Assembly (NCBI GenBank): GCA_905235085.1
Contig: CAJOKD010000020.1
Span: 1 to 35,517 of the forward strand
Origin: an uncultured Bacteroidales bacterium
Lineage (GTDB): Bacteria > Bacteroidota > Bacteroidia > Bacteroidales > UBA932
Direction: 5' to 3'
DNA length: 35,517 nucleotides
In this document: positions 15,568 through 24,999 of the stretch, in pieces
Layout of the letters: each line of letters opens with the position of its first letter
Position numbering within the stretch: the stretch's first letter is position 1
Position numbers and translations under genes: made by a program
The notes under the pieces: generated by a model
What the model was told of the DNA's origin: nothing
What the model saw: the letters and a program-made list of their open reading frames with translations, nothing else
Databases searched by the model: none

Positions 15568-17730
15568 TTATTCCGGCAAATCCGCCGGGCGCAGGAATAT
15601 CGCCCGCAGATGCCTTGTCTTCCCGTCCGCAAAACGGACTTCGAATGTTGTAGATTCCTTGTTCGCCCCGACTATCTTCCCTTCTCCGAAGATACTGTGG
15701 CACACCACGTCTCCGACCTTGAAAGGCTCCATATACTCGCTCCTTTCACGCTCGAAACTTTCGTGGAAGCTCTCTTCGTCGAGAACGTGCATCATATTCC
15801 TGGTACCTCTCCAGAGGTCCTCCGGCACATATCCTTCCGTCACGAACATATTCCTCTGGATCTCGGTCAGGAACCTGGAAGGATACTTGTTCATCCTGGT
15901 GGACACGTTGAAACCCTCCGACTCCGTCAGGAAAAGAGCCTTCTCCGCCCTGGTGACAGCCACGTACATAAGCCTCCGCTCCTCTTCCTCTCCGTTCTTC
16001 TTGTATTCGCGGATAGTCCTCATATTCGGGAATATACCTTCGCTGAGACCGATCACGAACACATACGGGAATTCCAGTCCCTTGGCCTGGTGGACGGTCA
16101 TAAGCTTCACGGTCGGGGTGTCCTTGCGGTAATCCTGGTTGGTGTACAGGGCGATGTCCTGGAGATACTCCGCCAGGTCCACGTCGTCCTCGCTGCGCTG
16201 GCTTTCATACAGGCGGACGCTCTGCAGCAGCTCCTCTATGTTCTCGAGCCGGTCCTCGTCCTGGTCCTCCCGGTACATCCTCTTCAACCCGCTCCTGTCG
16301 AGCACCCGGTCCAGCAAGTCGGACACAAGGGCCTTGCGGGCATATTCCTTCGACTCTTCTATCAATGCCACGAAACCCGCCGCAGGAGAACCCTCCTCCG
16401 CGTGTGCGAGCATAGTCCCGTACAGGCTTCCCCTTTCTTCTCGGGCAAGTTCCTTCAGGGACTCCAGGTATTTCTTCCCGAGTTTCCTGGCCGGCACGTT
16501 GACTATCCTCTCGAATGCCAGGTCGTCCCCGCTGTCGCTGATAAGCCTCAGGTATGCCAGGCAATCCTTGATCTCCTTCCGCTCGAAGAACCTCGTACCG
16601 CCCCAGATGGTATACGGGAGCCGGGAATTGAGCAGTTCCTGCTCGATCGCCCTCGACTGGAACGAAGCCCGGTAAAGCACGGCGAATTCGTTCGGACGCG
16701 CCCCGGACTCCATCAGAAGTTTCATCTGCCTGACTATCCACTCCATCTCTTCGACCTCGCTCTTGCCGTGGTAGTGGATTACCGCCCTGCCTTCCGGCCT
16801 CCTTGTGAACAAGTCTTTCGGAATCCTGTTCAAATTCTTGGAAATCACGGAGTTGGCCACGTTGAGTATACTTGGTGTCGAGCGGTAGTTCTCATCCAGG
16901 ATTATATCCTTGTCGCGAGCGAACTGGACGAACCTGTCCGGCTTCGCCCCCCTCCACTCGTAGATTGCCTGGTCAGGGTCGCCCACCACGAAAAGGTTGC
17001 GGTGCCCGGCCGACAGCTTTTCGATTATCTGCCAGTTGTCCGTGTTGCAATCCTGAGCCTCGTCCACCATAATGTAGTTGAGCTGGCCCTGCCAGTATTC
17101 CCTGGCATCCTGGAAGTGGTCGAGGATATAGTTGGTGAAATTCTCAAGGTCGTCGAAGTCAAGGGAATAATTCTTTATCTGCCGGTGGATATAGTTGGCA
17201 GCCGGGGAAACGAGCATCCCGTCCGACCAGACTACGTCCGGAAGCATATATGTGTCTATGTAGGCGTCGAGGGCCTTGAAAGAGGAAACCTGGCCCAGGA
17301 ACTCCTTGACTGTCTTCTCGGTCCGCTTGATCCCGAGCTCCTCCATACACTGTTTGGCAAGGGACTTGCGGTCTTCTTCGTCGATGATGGAGAATGTCTT
17401 CGGGAAACCCAGCCTGTGTATCTCCTTCCGGAGGAACTTGACGCAGAATCCGTCGATGGTGCAGACGAAGTCGTTATAATCTCCGCTGTGGACCATCGTG
17501 GCTATCCTCTGACGCATCTCCGAGGCAGCCTTGTTGGTGAAAGTGAGACAGAGGATATTGGCGGGGTCTATGCCCAGCACGTTCACGAGATAGGCATACC
17601 TGTAAGTCAGAGCCTTGGTCTTGCCCGTGCCGGCACCGGCTATCACGCGGACCCTTCCTTCGGTGGAGGTGACCGCTTCGGCCTGGCGGGAGTTGAGGTC
17701 GGAAGCTATTCTCTTCTCAAAATCAAACAT
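15568..17730 (-). CDS. UvrD/PcrA-like superfamily 1 DNA helicase
   Basis: This 720-aa ATP-dependent 3'-5' DNA helicase acts in repair and replication. The SF1 motifs appear in order: LNSRQAEAV (Q motif), AGAGTGKT with Lys37 (Walker A), TFTNKAASEMRQR (Ia), MVDEAQDCN (II), VVGDPDQAIYEWRGA (III), LDENYRSTPSIL (IV), TVHQAKGLEFPYVF (V) and YVAVTRAEKAL (VI). The C-terminal FKVGDVVCHSIFGEGKIVG is the Tudor-like tail of PcrA, which binds RNA polymerase in other bacteria. It is the first gene of the minus-strand unit that runs into the glycogen enzymes, with only 12 bases to glgB; the functional link is unclear. A TATCTTTA box sits just 6 bases before the ATG. Confidence 0.93.
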   Translation of the reverse strand: MFDFEKRIASDLNSRQAEAVTSTEGRVRVIAGAGTGKTKALTYRYAYLVNVLGIDPANILCLTFTNKAASEMRQRIATMVHSGDYNDFVCTIDGFCVKFLRKEIHRLGFPKTFSIIDEEDRKSLAKQCMEELGIKRTEKTVKEFLGQVSSFKALDAYIDTYMLPDVVWSDGMLVSPAANYIHRQIKNYSLDFDDLENFTNYILDHFQDAREYWQGQLNYIMVDEAQDCNTDNWQIIEKLSAGHRNLFVVGDPDQAIYEWRGAKPDRFVQFARDKDIILDENYRSTPSILNVANSVISKNLNRIPKDLFTRRPEGRAVIHYHGKSEVEEMEWIVRQMKLLMESGARPNEFAVLYRASFQSRAIEQELLNSRLPYTIWGGTRFFERKEIKDCLAYLRLISDSGDDLAFERIVNVPARKLGKKYLESLKELAREERGSLYGTMLAHAEEGSPAAGFVALIEESKEYARKALVSDLLDRVLDRSGLKRMYREDQDEDRLENIEELLQSVRLYESQRSEDDVDLAEYLQDIALYTNQDYRKDTPTVKLMTVHQAKGLEFPYVFVIGLSEGIFPNMRTIREYKKNGEEEERRLMYVAVTRAEKALFLTESEGFNVSTRMNKYPSRFLTEIQRNMFVTEGYVPEDLWRGTRNMMHVLDEESFHESFERERSEYMEPFKVGDVVCHSIFGEGKIVGANKESTTFEVRFADGKTRHLRAIFLRPADLPE

Positions 17731-17736
17731 AGTTCA

Positions 17737-17774
17737 TAAAGATACGAATTATTCCCGAAAAAAGAGTATTTTTG
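17737..17774. promoter_or_regulatory. Divergent promoter region between the helicase and porin genes
   Basis: The 67-base gap holds two facing -7-like boxes. TATTTTTG (17767-17774, plus strand) fully matches TAnnTTTG and sits 23 bases before the porin ATG. TATCTTTA (17737-17744, read on the minus strand) matches seven of eight positions and ends only 6 bases before the helicase ATG. I see no clear -33 TTTG at the proper spacing for either, so these calls rest on the -7 boxes alone. Confidence 0.45.
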
Positions 17775-17797
17775 TCAGATTGTACTTGTCATGGACG

Positions 17798-20518
17798 ATG
17801 AAAAAGACTCTGGAAAGAATATGGTTCCCCGTTGTGGTGGTGTGCGTCATCGCGCTCCAGGCCATCGGTATGAGTCCCCGCAAAAGCCCGGGGGATCCAG
17901 GCTTCGGCTATGTAAGCGCTGATGCCCCCCAGGACACGATCCACTACCGCAACCAGTTCCTGAGGCACAGTTCCGGGAAGCTATCCGAGGACACCTCGAC
18001 TTTCCTCTCCCCGATCGATACTGTTCCCCAGATCACGGCCCGCGACACCATATTCCCTCCCGACTCCCTCAAGGACATCGACCCGTTCCGCTACAAGTAT
18101 TATGTCGCCCTTCTGGACTCCCTAACCCACGTGCAGGTCAGGGATTCGCTCAAAGCTTCCGGAGACTCTGTCGACTGGCCAAGGCTGGACTCCTTGTACT
18201 ATCTCGACTCCGCCATCCGCAAGAAGGCTGCATTCGAAGCCTGGTACAACGGCCTCTCCAAGACCGAGCGCAAGAAGTACGACTTCGAGCAGAAGGAAAA
18301 AATCAAGAAGCACATCGCAGACAGCATAGCTGAAGTCAAGGACAGCCTGAAGGCAATCAGGGACAGTATCAAGGAGAACACTCCGAGAGTCCTCGCCACC
18401 TTCGCGGTCCCGGACACGATGCAGTACAAGAGGATTATCCAGTGGACCCACGACCGGGAGTTCCACCAGATGCACGTCCAGGAGCCTGACACCAACTATA
18501 ACTACCGGTTCTATGACTATCCGTTCCTCCGCAAGGACGTGAACGCCAGCTGGCTCGGAGTAGCCGGATCCCCGGTCCACTACTACAACTGGTTCAACAG
18601 GACAAGCGAGAACGGGGTGTCCTTCTACGACCCTTACGAATCCTGGTCCTACTCGGCCAAGACCCTCCCGATGTACAACACCAAGACGGCCTACACGGAA
18701 CTGTCCTACTTCGGGACCCTGTTCGCGATCCAGCAGAAGGAGTCCGACAACCTGCATATCCTCACCACCCAGAACATATTCCCGGAGCTCAACTACTCCC
18801 TGGAATTCAACCGTTTCGGCGGTGGCGGAATGCTGGAGAACGAAACCACCAAGAACAAGAATTTCTCTGCTTCGGTCAACTACCTGGGCAAGAAATACCT
18901 GGTGCACGCAGGTTACATCCACAACAAGGTGACCCGCGGCGAAAACGGAGGTGTATCGGACATTACGATGGTCACCGACACCACCCTCGATGCGAGGGAG
19001 ATTCCGATATATCTGAATAACGCTTCGTCTATGGTGAAGAAGAAGACCGTATTCCTGGACCAGCAATACAGGATTCCGTTCTCCTTCATCACGAAGATCC
19101 AGGACCGGAAGATAGACAAACCGTTCAAGGACAGCGTCCTGGCTTCAGGCGACTCCCTCCTGATCTCCAAACTGGACAGCCTTCTGGAGGCACGCGTTGC
19201 GGAGAGGGAGGCGGCCGACACCCTTGGCGAGAGGGATGACATAACGACAGCGTTCATCGGGCACAGCAGCGAATATTCAGTGTTCACCAAGCTGTATACC
19301 GACAAGATCCCCGCCACCGGCGACATCGGGAGTGACTTCTATCACGGGAACTTCTTCTACAACCCGGGAATGACATACGACTCCCTCAGGGTGAGCAAGT
19401 TGGAAAACCGCATATTCCTGCGGCTCCAGCCTTGGTCGGAAGAAGCCATAGTCTCCAGGCTGAACGGAGGCATCGGGAACCGCATCCTCAATTTCTACTC
19501 CTTCGACCCGACGTACCTGAGAGTCGACAACAACACAGTCTGGAATTCCAGCTTCGTATACGCCGGAGTGGAAGGCCAGCTGAGGGAATATATCCAGTGG
19601 GATGCCAAGGGTGAATATGTATTCCTCGGCAAGGAGCAGAACGATATGAGCATCCAGGCCAATGCCAGCCTGGCTTTCTATCCGTTCAGAAGGGCCCGAA
19701 AGAGTCCTGTGACGCTGGGAGTGCACTTCGAGACCAGCCTCAAGGAGCCGGAGTTCTACCACCAGCACTATTTCTCGAACCATTACAAGTGGGACAATGA
19801 ATTCGGCAAGCTATCCACGACCAAGGTCCAGGCAAGGCTCTCCATCCCGAGGTGGAAGATAGGTGCCGAGGCCGGATATGCCCTGCTCAGCAACAACATC
19901 TATTTCGATTCGACCGGGGTGGTGCGCCAGAACAGCACGCCGATGAGCGTACTGAGTGCCTCCCTTACAAAGAACATAGTCCTGGGACCCCTGCACCTGG
20001 ACAACAGGGTGCTGTTCCAGATGTCTTCCAACCAGGATGTGGTTCCGCTTCCTACCATTGCGGTCAACGCAAAATGGTACCTGCAGCTCGATGTTACCAA
20101 GAACGTGATGCAGATGCAGATAGGAGCCAACGCCTGGTATAATACCAAATACTACTCTCCAGGATGGAACCCCGCAGTAGGGGCATTCTACAACCAGAAG
20201 GAGATCGAATACAACAACGGCCCTATCATCGACGCTTTCGTGAACGTGCAGTGGAAACGTGCCTGCATATTCGTGAAACTGGAGAACGCAGGACAGGGCT
20301 GGCCTATGGAAAAAGCAGACTACTTCACCGCCCACCGGTTCATAAGGACCCAGCGCTCCGTCAAATTCGGTATCTACTGGCCGTTCTACCTCCAGCCTAG
20401 CCAGAACAAGACAGTCAACGCCAGCAGCGGTATGATGTCCGGAGGCGGGGGCAACAGCGGCGGCGGAGGCGGCAGTGGCTTCTCCGGCGGCGGTATGAGC
20501 ACTAGAAGAAACTTTTAA
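17798..20518 (+). CDS. Putative outer-membrane porin (Bacteroidetes Porin_10-like)
   Basis: This is a 906-aa predicted outer-membrane beta-barrel. The ATG at 17798 is chosen because it is followed by a signal peptide (MKKTLERIWFPVVVVCVIAL...); the frame is open further upstream but would run into the promoter and helicase gene. Residues about 130-210 are a charged Lys/Asp/Glu helical region. The barrel starts near residue 230, with family-like segments YTELSYFGTLFAIQQKESDN and TTQNIFPELNYSLEFNR, then many alternating aromatic strands. The C-terminus is unusual: a Gly/Ser-rich run after QPSQNKTVNASSG, ending in Phe. The transported solute is unknown. It is followed after 11 bases by a lytic transglycosylase gene. 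Confidence 0.8.
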   Translation: MKKTLERIWFPVVVVCVIALQAIGMSPRKSPGDPGFGYVSADAPQDTIHYRNQFLRHSSGKLSEDTSTFLSPIDTVPQITARDTIFPPDSLKDIDPFRYKYYVALLDSLTHVQVRDSLKASGDSVDWPRLDSLYYLDSAIRKKAAFEAWYNGLSKTERKKYDFEQKEKIKKHIADSIAEVKDSLKAIRDSIKENTPRVLATFAVPDTMQYKRIIQWTHDREFHQMHVQEPDTNYNYRFYDYPFLRKDVNASWLGVAGSPVHYYNWFNRTSENGVSFYDPYESWSYSAKTLPMYNTKTAYTELSYFGTLFAIQQKESDNLHILTTQNIFPELNYSLEFNRFGGGGMLENETTKNKNFSASVNYLGKKYLVHAGYIHNKVTRGENGGVSDITMVTDTTLDAREIPIYLNNASSMVKKKTVFLDQQYRIPFSFITKIQDRKIDKPFKDSVLASGDSLLISKLDSLLEARVAEREAADTLGERDDITTAFIGHSSEYSVFTKLYTDKIPATGDIGSDFYHGNFFYNPGMTYDSLRVSKLENRIFLRLQPWSEEAIVSRLNGGIGNRILNFYSFDPTYLRVDNNTVWNSSFVYAGVEGQLREYIQWDAKGEYVFLGKEQNDMSIQANASLAFYPFRRARKSPVTLGVHFETSLKEPEFYHQHYFSNHYKWDNEFGKLSTTKVQARLSIPRWKIGAEAGYALLSNNIYFDSTGVVRQNSTPMSVLSASLTKNIVLGPLHLDNRVLFQMSSNQDVVPLPTIAVNAKWYLQLDVTKNVMQMQIGANAWYNTKYYSPGWNPAVGAFYNQKEIEYNNGPIIDAFVNVQWKRACIFVKLENAGQGWPMEKADYFTAHRFIRTQRSVKFGIYWPFYLQPSQNKTVNASSGMMSGGGGNSGGGGGSGFSGGGMSTRRNF

Positions 20519-20529
20519 CCTCACCCCCT

Positions 20530-21798
20530 ATGGGAGTAAGAAGAGTAACGAAGAAATTCCTGAAGTACCTGATACCCACATTATTGGTACTTCTGATCAT
20601 TCCTTTCACCGAGAAACGGGCCAATGCCCCCAAGGTCTTTGAGCCTGTCACCGGCGGGGATACCCTCCACTGTGCCATCAGGCTGGGAGACTTCGACAAC
20701 CTCAACAACGGTTATCATACCGGATTCCACTACGAGCTCCTGAACCGCTTCGCTCTCAGCCAGGGCGATTCAGCGGAAGTGCATCTGGGCGAATCGCGGG
20801 GATCGTACCTCGATTCCCTGAGGGCCGGAAGGCTGGATGTGCTGGTCATACCGGCAACGAGGGCCCCGGAAAGCGACGAATTCACATCCCTCGCAATAGG
20901 CGATTCCTCCGTAGTCTGGCTTCTAAAGTCGGACAACCAGAAGTACTGCGAGATGCTCAGGTGGTATGACACGTTCAGTGGATCTCCCGCATATTCATAC
21001 ACTTACGACAGGTTCTTCAGGGGATACCAGCCGTATCTCAAGGAAGGCAAGGCCGAAGGTATTATCAGTCCGTACGACGACCTGATAAAGAAATATTCCA
21101 ACCGGATAGGATGGGACTGGAGGATGTATGCCGCGCTTATCTGGAGCGAATCCAAATTCAGGATCCAGGTCCATTCCCCTCGCGGGGCCTTCGGCTTGAT
21201 GCAGATGATTCCGAGCACGGCGAAGAACCACAAGGTCAAGGATGTCCTCAACCCGGAGCAGAACATCAGGGCCGGAGCTGACTACATCCACAAGCTGCAG
21301 AATATGTTCCGCAGCTACGCCGCCAATGAGGACGAACTGGTGAAGTTCACTCTCGCTGCCTACAATGCCGGCGAAGGAAGGGTCCAGGACTGCATACGGT
21401 TCGCAAGGGCGATGGGAGCCAGTTCGAGCACGTGGTCCGGCCTGTGTTCGGTGATGCCGATGATGATCAGCGACTCGGTGGCGGTAGCCTATGACCTTCA
21501 CTGCGGAAAGTTCAGCGGAGTGGAGACCAGGGCATATGTCAGGGCGGTCCTGAACCAGTTCGACAAGTTCAGGGGAGTTGCCCCACGGTTCGCGAGCGAG
21601 CCGGCGGATTCAGTATGGCTGGCAGCCAAACGTGCTGAAGAAGAAGAGCTTGAGAAAGAAGAAGCGGCAGTCTTCGCCCCGGATTCCCTACTGAGCCCTG
21701 ACAGTCTGGGCAGGGTCGACCCTGGCGATGAACAGACAAGGAATCAGGAGGAGGAGCATAATGACGGCATAGGCAGCCGCATCCGCCGCAAGGACTGA
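20530..21798 (+). CDS. MltF-like membrane-bound lytic transglycosylase
   Basis: This 422-aa envelope protein cleaves peptidoglycan between MurNAc and GlcNAc, forming anhydro-MurNAc. Residues 1-35 contain a membrane/signal segment (YLIPTLLVLLIIPF). Residues about 45-140 resemble a shortened periplasmic-binding-protein regulatory domain as in MltF. Residues about 190-330 form the SLT domain: YAALIWSESKF with catalytic Glu207, then GAFGLMQMIPSTAK and a C-terminal AAYNAGEGRV. The last 37 codons lie antisense to the permease gene on the other strand (111 bases of overlap), and the tail from about residue 370 is acidic and low in complexity. It is co-directional with the porin gene. Confidence 0.88.
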   Translation: MGVRRVTKKFLKYLIPTLLVLLIIPFTEKRANAPKVFEPVTGGDTLHCAIRLGDFDNLNNGYHTGFHYELLNRFALSQGDSAEVHLGESRGSYLDSLRAGRLDVLVIPATRAPESDEFTSLAIGDSSVVWLLKSDNQKYCEMLRWYDTFSGSPAYSYTYDRFFRGYQPYLKEGKAEGIISPYDDLIKKYSNRIGWDWRMYAALIWSESKFRIQVHSPRGAFGLMQMIPSTAKNHKVKDVLNPEQNIRAGADYIHKLQNMFRSYAANEDELVKFTLAAYNAGEGRVQDCIRFARAMGASSSTWSGLCSVMPMMISDSVAVAYDLHCGKFSGVETRAYVRAVLNQFDKFRGVAPRFASEPADSVWLAAKRAEEEELEKEEAAVFAPDSLLSPDSLGRVDPGDEQTRNQEEEHNDGIGSRIRRKD

Positions 21799-22863
21799 CG
21801 GGATATTCACGTGCACCGGCACGAAAGGAACGAAGTAATTCTCCGGATTAAGCTTGAGAATATGTGTCCAATTCTGGATGCCGCATAGCAGGAAAGCTGC
21901 GGCGTTCCCTATCAGCATACCCTTCAGGACTATGCCGGAGGCCACTCTCAGGAATACCTTTCCGATAGATCTGTCGTTCATTCCAAGGGACTTGAGAGTC
22001 CCTATGGTGGATATGTGCCTGAAAAGCATTATCAGCAGTCCGGAAATCATATTGAATCCCGCCACGATGGTCATCAGCACCAGGATGAACAGGACATTGA
22101 AGTCGATCAGGTTCAGCCAGTCGAATATCTGGGGATACCTGCTGACGACGGATGTAGCTATCAAGGTTTCCTCGTCGTCCTCGGCGTTCTCCATTGCGAT
22201 GCTGCCCACCAGGTCGGCCACCCGGCGCATCCCGGCGGCATCCCTCGAGGAAGGCACCAGTTTCATCTCCAGCGTAGACACCTCGTCCTCTTCCCAACCA
22301 TTGAGCCTCTGGATATCGGCGATGTCGGCCAGGACGATGATATTGTCCGTCCCGTCCATCACCCCCTCATAGACGTCGGTGACATTGAAATTCCTCACCT
22401 TCACGTTTTTACCCACGAAATAGGATAGCATCCTGTCCCCTTTCCGTATCCCTACGAGTTCCGAAAGGCGTGAAGGTATCGACACGGCCAGCTTTACAGT
22501 GTCGGAAGGCCCTTTCTCCCTCTCCACACCCTTGAAAAGCACCCCGTGTATGTTCTCCCCCACCTTCACTATCCCGGCACGGTAGACTGCAGGAGAGATG
22601 CTCCTGACCTGCTCTATAGCCTCCAGGTCACCGATGTAGCTCGGTCTCGAGGGGATGGGGGAAGTCTCGCTGATGTAGTTCATATCCACCGGCATCAGCT
22701 GCACGTCGCCGGTAAGGTCCGATATTCCGTCCCGGATTTCCTCCCTGAAACCGGAGGAGACGGACACCGAGATGATCATAATAAGGAAGGATATCGCAAT
22801 GGAGACCATTGCGATATTCCCTCCGAAACGGAGACGCCTGGCTATGAACCTGGTAGCGTCCAA
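21688..22863 (-). CDS. LolC/LolE/FtsX-family ABC transporter permease
   Basis: This 391-aa inner-membrane protein has the FtsX/MacB-like layout: one N-terminal membrane helix (about 18-38), a large periplasmic domain (about 40-245), then three helices near 250-275, 300-325 and 360-380. The N-terminal FIARRLRFGGNIAMVSIAIS and the C-terminal end FIARVDPAQTVRAQ are typical of LolC-type lipoprotein-release permeases. No ATPase (LolD) gene is adjacent, so its partner must be encoded elsewhere. It starts 15 bases after the M13 peptidase gene. The family-typical C-terminus argues that this reading frame, not just the overlapping one, is real in 21688-21798. Confidence 0.88.
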   Translation of the reverse strand: MDATRFIARRLRFGGNIAMVSIAISFLIMIISVSVSSGFREEIRDGISDLTGDVQLMPVDMNYISETSPIPSRPSYIGDLEAIEQVRSISPAVYRAGIVKVGENIHGVLFKGVEREKGPSDTVKLAVSIPSRLSELVGIRKGDRMLSYFVGKNVKVRNFNVTDVYEGVMDGTDNIIVLADIADIQRLNGWEEDEVSTLEMKLVPSSRDAAGMRRVADLVGSIAMENAEDDEETLIATSVVSRYPQIFDWLNLIDFNVLFILVLMTIVAGFNMISGLLIMLFRHISTIGTLKSLGMNDRSIGKVFLRVASGIVLKGMLIGNAAAFLLCGIQNWTHILKLNPENYFVPFVPVHVNIPSVLAADAAAYAVIMLLLLIPCLFIARVDPAQTVRAQ

Positions 22864-22878
22864 ATCCCGTCCGTTTCC

Positions 22879-24915
22879 CTACCAGATGCTCACCCTTTCG
22901 GCCTCAGGAAGCCACATAGGATCACCTTCCTTGATTCCGAAAGCATCGAAGAAACTCTGGAAGTTCTTCAGGGAGACATTCACCCTGTTCTGCGCAAGTG
23001 AGTGGACGTCGAGCTTGGTAAGGCGGACCTTCTCTTCATCGGTGATGTTCTGGGCCCATACGGTAGCATATCCGAGATAGAATCTCTGCTCAGGGGTGAA
23101 GCCGTCAATCAAGCCAGGATTCTTGCCTGCGATGGCATTCTGCATAGCCGTGTAAGCGATGCTGAGTCCGCCGTGGTCGCCGATATTCTCTCCGAGGGAG
23201 AGCTGGCCGTTGGCCATCACGGCAGGAGCATCGTCCTTAGCCGGCAGGATGACCACCTTGTCGAACTGGTCGGCGAGGACCTTGGCCTTTGCCTTGAACT
23301 TTTCTGCATCCTCCTCGGTCCACCAGGAAGACATATTGCCATCCTTGTCGAAGAGACGTCCCTGGTCGTCGAAGCCGTGGGACATCTCGTGCCCGATGAC
23401 TACGCCGATAGCTCCGTAGTTGACGGCATCGTCGGCGTCAGGATTGAAGAACGGTGGCTGGAGTATGGCTGCAGGGAAGCAGATCTCATTGGTAGTAGGA
23501 TTGTAATAAGCGTTGACAGTCTGAGGAGACATTCCCCATTCGGTCTTGTCCGTCGGCTTGCCGAGCTTGGAGAGGTTGTCCGCCACGTACCACTGGCTGG
23601 CAGCACGCAGGTTCTCGAAATAGCTCTTGGACGGATCGATATCGAGGGTGGAATAGTCCTTCCACTTGTCAGGATAGCCGATCTTGACCGTGAAGTTGTC
23701 CAGCTTCTCGTGAGCCTTCGCCTTGGTGGAGTCGCTCATCCAGTCGAGCGCGTCGATATGCTGGCTGAAAGCCTCCTTGAGGTTGTCCACGAGGGTCAGC
23801 ATCTTCTCCTTGGAAGACTCCGGGAAGTACTTCTCGACATACATCTTTCCGACTGCCTCGCCGAGTACGCTGTTAGGAACCGACATAGCCCTCTTCCAGC
23901 GCGGCTTCTGCTCTGTCACACCTGACATACGGGTGCTGTAGAAGTCAAAGGAAGCTTTGTAGAAATCATCGCTGAGGGCGCCGCAGGCATCCTCGATCAA
24001 CTGTCCGGCCACATAATCCTTCAGGACCTGGAGGTCGGTGTTCTCGAACAAAGCTCCGAATTTCTCGAAGAAATCGGTCTCGCCGACCACGAGCTTGTCC
24101 TGTGCAGGGATTCCCCTGGCGTCAAGGTATGACTGCCATCCGAAGCCTGGGAACTTTTCCTCCAGCTGTGCTGAAGAATAGACGTTGTACTGGGCCTCGA
24201 TATCCCTCTCCTGTACGCTGGTCCAGGAATTGACTGCAAGTGCATCTTCTACCGAAAGCGCATTCGCGGCAGCAGTCTGAGGATCAGCTACTCCCGTCAA
24301 GGTGAATATCTTTTCGAGGAACTTGCCGTAATCCTCCTTGATGCCGGCATTCTCCTTCTCGACATAATAGTCACGGTCTCCGATTCCGAGGCCTCCCTGA
24401 CCGAAATAGAGGATCTGATTGTCGCTGTCAGCAAGGTCGGCTCCTACATAAGCGCCGAAGAAAGGACCGACACCTTCATTGTGGAGTTCTGCGATCTTCT
24501 TGACAAGCCCTTCCTTGTCAGCCACGGCATAGACCTCGTCCACATACTTCTTGAGAGGGGCGGCTCCGTCCTCGTTGAGCTTCACGGAATCCAGGCCCTG
24601 CTTGTAAAGGTCGGCGATCTTCTGTTCGACCGAACCCTTGGAAGTCTTCATCGTGGTCATATTCGCAAAGAGGTCGTTGAGCCTCTTCACATTGTCTTCA
24701 CGGAGCTGGTCGAACGACCCGAAGCGTGCGAATTCAGGCTTGAGCGGATTGTTCTGCTGCCATCCGCCGGTGGCATATTTGTAGAAGTCTCCGGCAGGAG
24801 AAACAGTAGTGTCCAGATTCGTAAGATCCAATGCTGGAACCGATTCCGTCGCCGGTTTCCTCGAACAGGCAGCGATCGCCATAGCTGAAACCATTATCAA
24901 GATAGCTTTTTTCAT
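22879..24915 (-). CDS. M13-family zinc metallopeptidase lipoprotein (PepO/neprilysin-like)
   Basis: This is a 678-aa predicted lipoprotein endopeptidase. I start it at the ATG at 24915, ten codons inside the longest frame, because it begins a clean lipoprotein signal (MKKAILIMVSAMAIAAC, Cys17). The zinc site is VIGHEMSHGFDDQG (His509, Glu510, His513), with the third ligand Glu576 in GENIGDHGG, and NAYYNPTTNEICFPAAILQP is the M13 substrate-binding strand. The C-terminus ends in a Trp-containing motif (RVSIW) as is usual for M13. The family cleaves short peptides; the target here is unknown. The permease gene follows after 15 bases. Confidence 0.93.
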   Translation of the reverse strand: MKKAILIMVSAMAIAACSRKPATESVPALDLTNLDTTVSPAGDFYKYATGGWQQNNPLKPEFARFGSFDQLREDNVKRLNDLFANMTTMKTSKGSVEQKIADLYKQGLDSVKLNEDGAAPLKKYVDEVYAVADKEGLVKKIAELHNEGVGPFFGAYVGADLADSDNQILYFGQGGLGIGDRDYYVEKENAGIKEDYGKFLEKIFTLTGVADPQTAAANALSVEDALAVNSWTSVQERDIEAQYNVYSSAQLEEKFPGFGWQSYLDARGIPAQDKLVVGETDFFEKFGALFENTDLQVLKDYVAGQLIEDACGALSDDFYKASFDFYSTRMSGVTEQKPRWKRAMSVPNSVLGEAVGKMYVEKYFPESSKEKMLTLVDNLKEAFSQHIDALDWMSDSTKAKAHEKLDNFTVKIGYPDKWKDYSTLDIDPSKSYFENLRAASQWYVADNLSKLGKPTDKTEWGMSPQTVNAYYNPTTNEICFPAAILQPPFFNPDADDAVNYGAIGVVIGHEMSHGFDDQGRLFDKDGNMSSWWTEEDAEKFKAKAKVLADQFDKVVILPAKDDAPAVMANGQLSLGENIGDHGGLSIAYTAMQNAIAGKNPGLIDGFTPEQRFYLGYATVWAQNITDEEKVRLTKLDVHSLAQNRVNVSLKNFQSFFDAFGIKEGDPMWLPEAERVSIW

Positions 24916-24950
24916 ATTGTTATGATATTGATACATTATCTTCAATCAAG

Positions 24951-24981
24951 ATTGTAAATATAGTCATTTTTGCGATATTTG
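24951..24981 (+). promoter_or_regulatory. Likely promoter of the BASS-like transporter gene
   Basis: GATATTTG (24974-24981) matches the Bacteroidetes -7 consensus TAnnTTTG at seven of eight positions. ATTG (24951-24954), 19 bases upstream, fits the -33 TTTG element with one mismatch. The ATG follows at 25000. On the other strand, TATATTTA (24955-24962) may serve the divergent M13 peptidase gene. Confidence 0.4.
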
Positions 24982-24999
24982 CAGTCCAATCAAACAACG

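Noticed and set aside
15406..17739. 777-codon plus-strand frame opposite the helicase gene
   Set aside because: It is a long antisense shadow of a GC-rich gene; the minus-strand frame has all SF1 helicase motifs, while this one has no coherent domain.
18122..19066. 314-codon minus-strand frame opposite the porin gene
   Set aside because: Valine-rich antisense shadow without recognisable features; the porin frame has a signal peptide and family segments.
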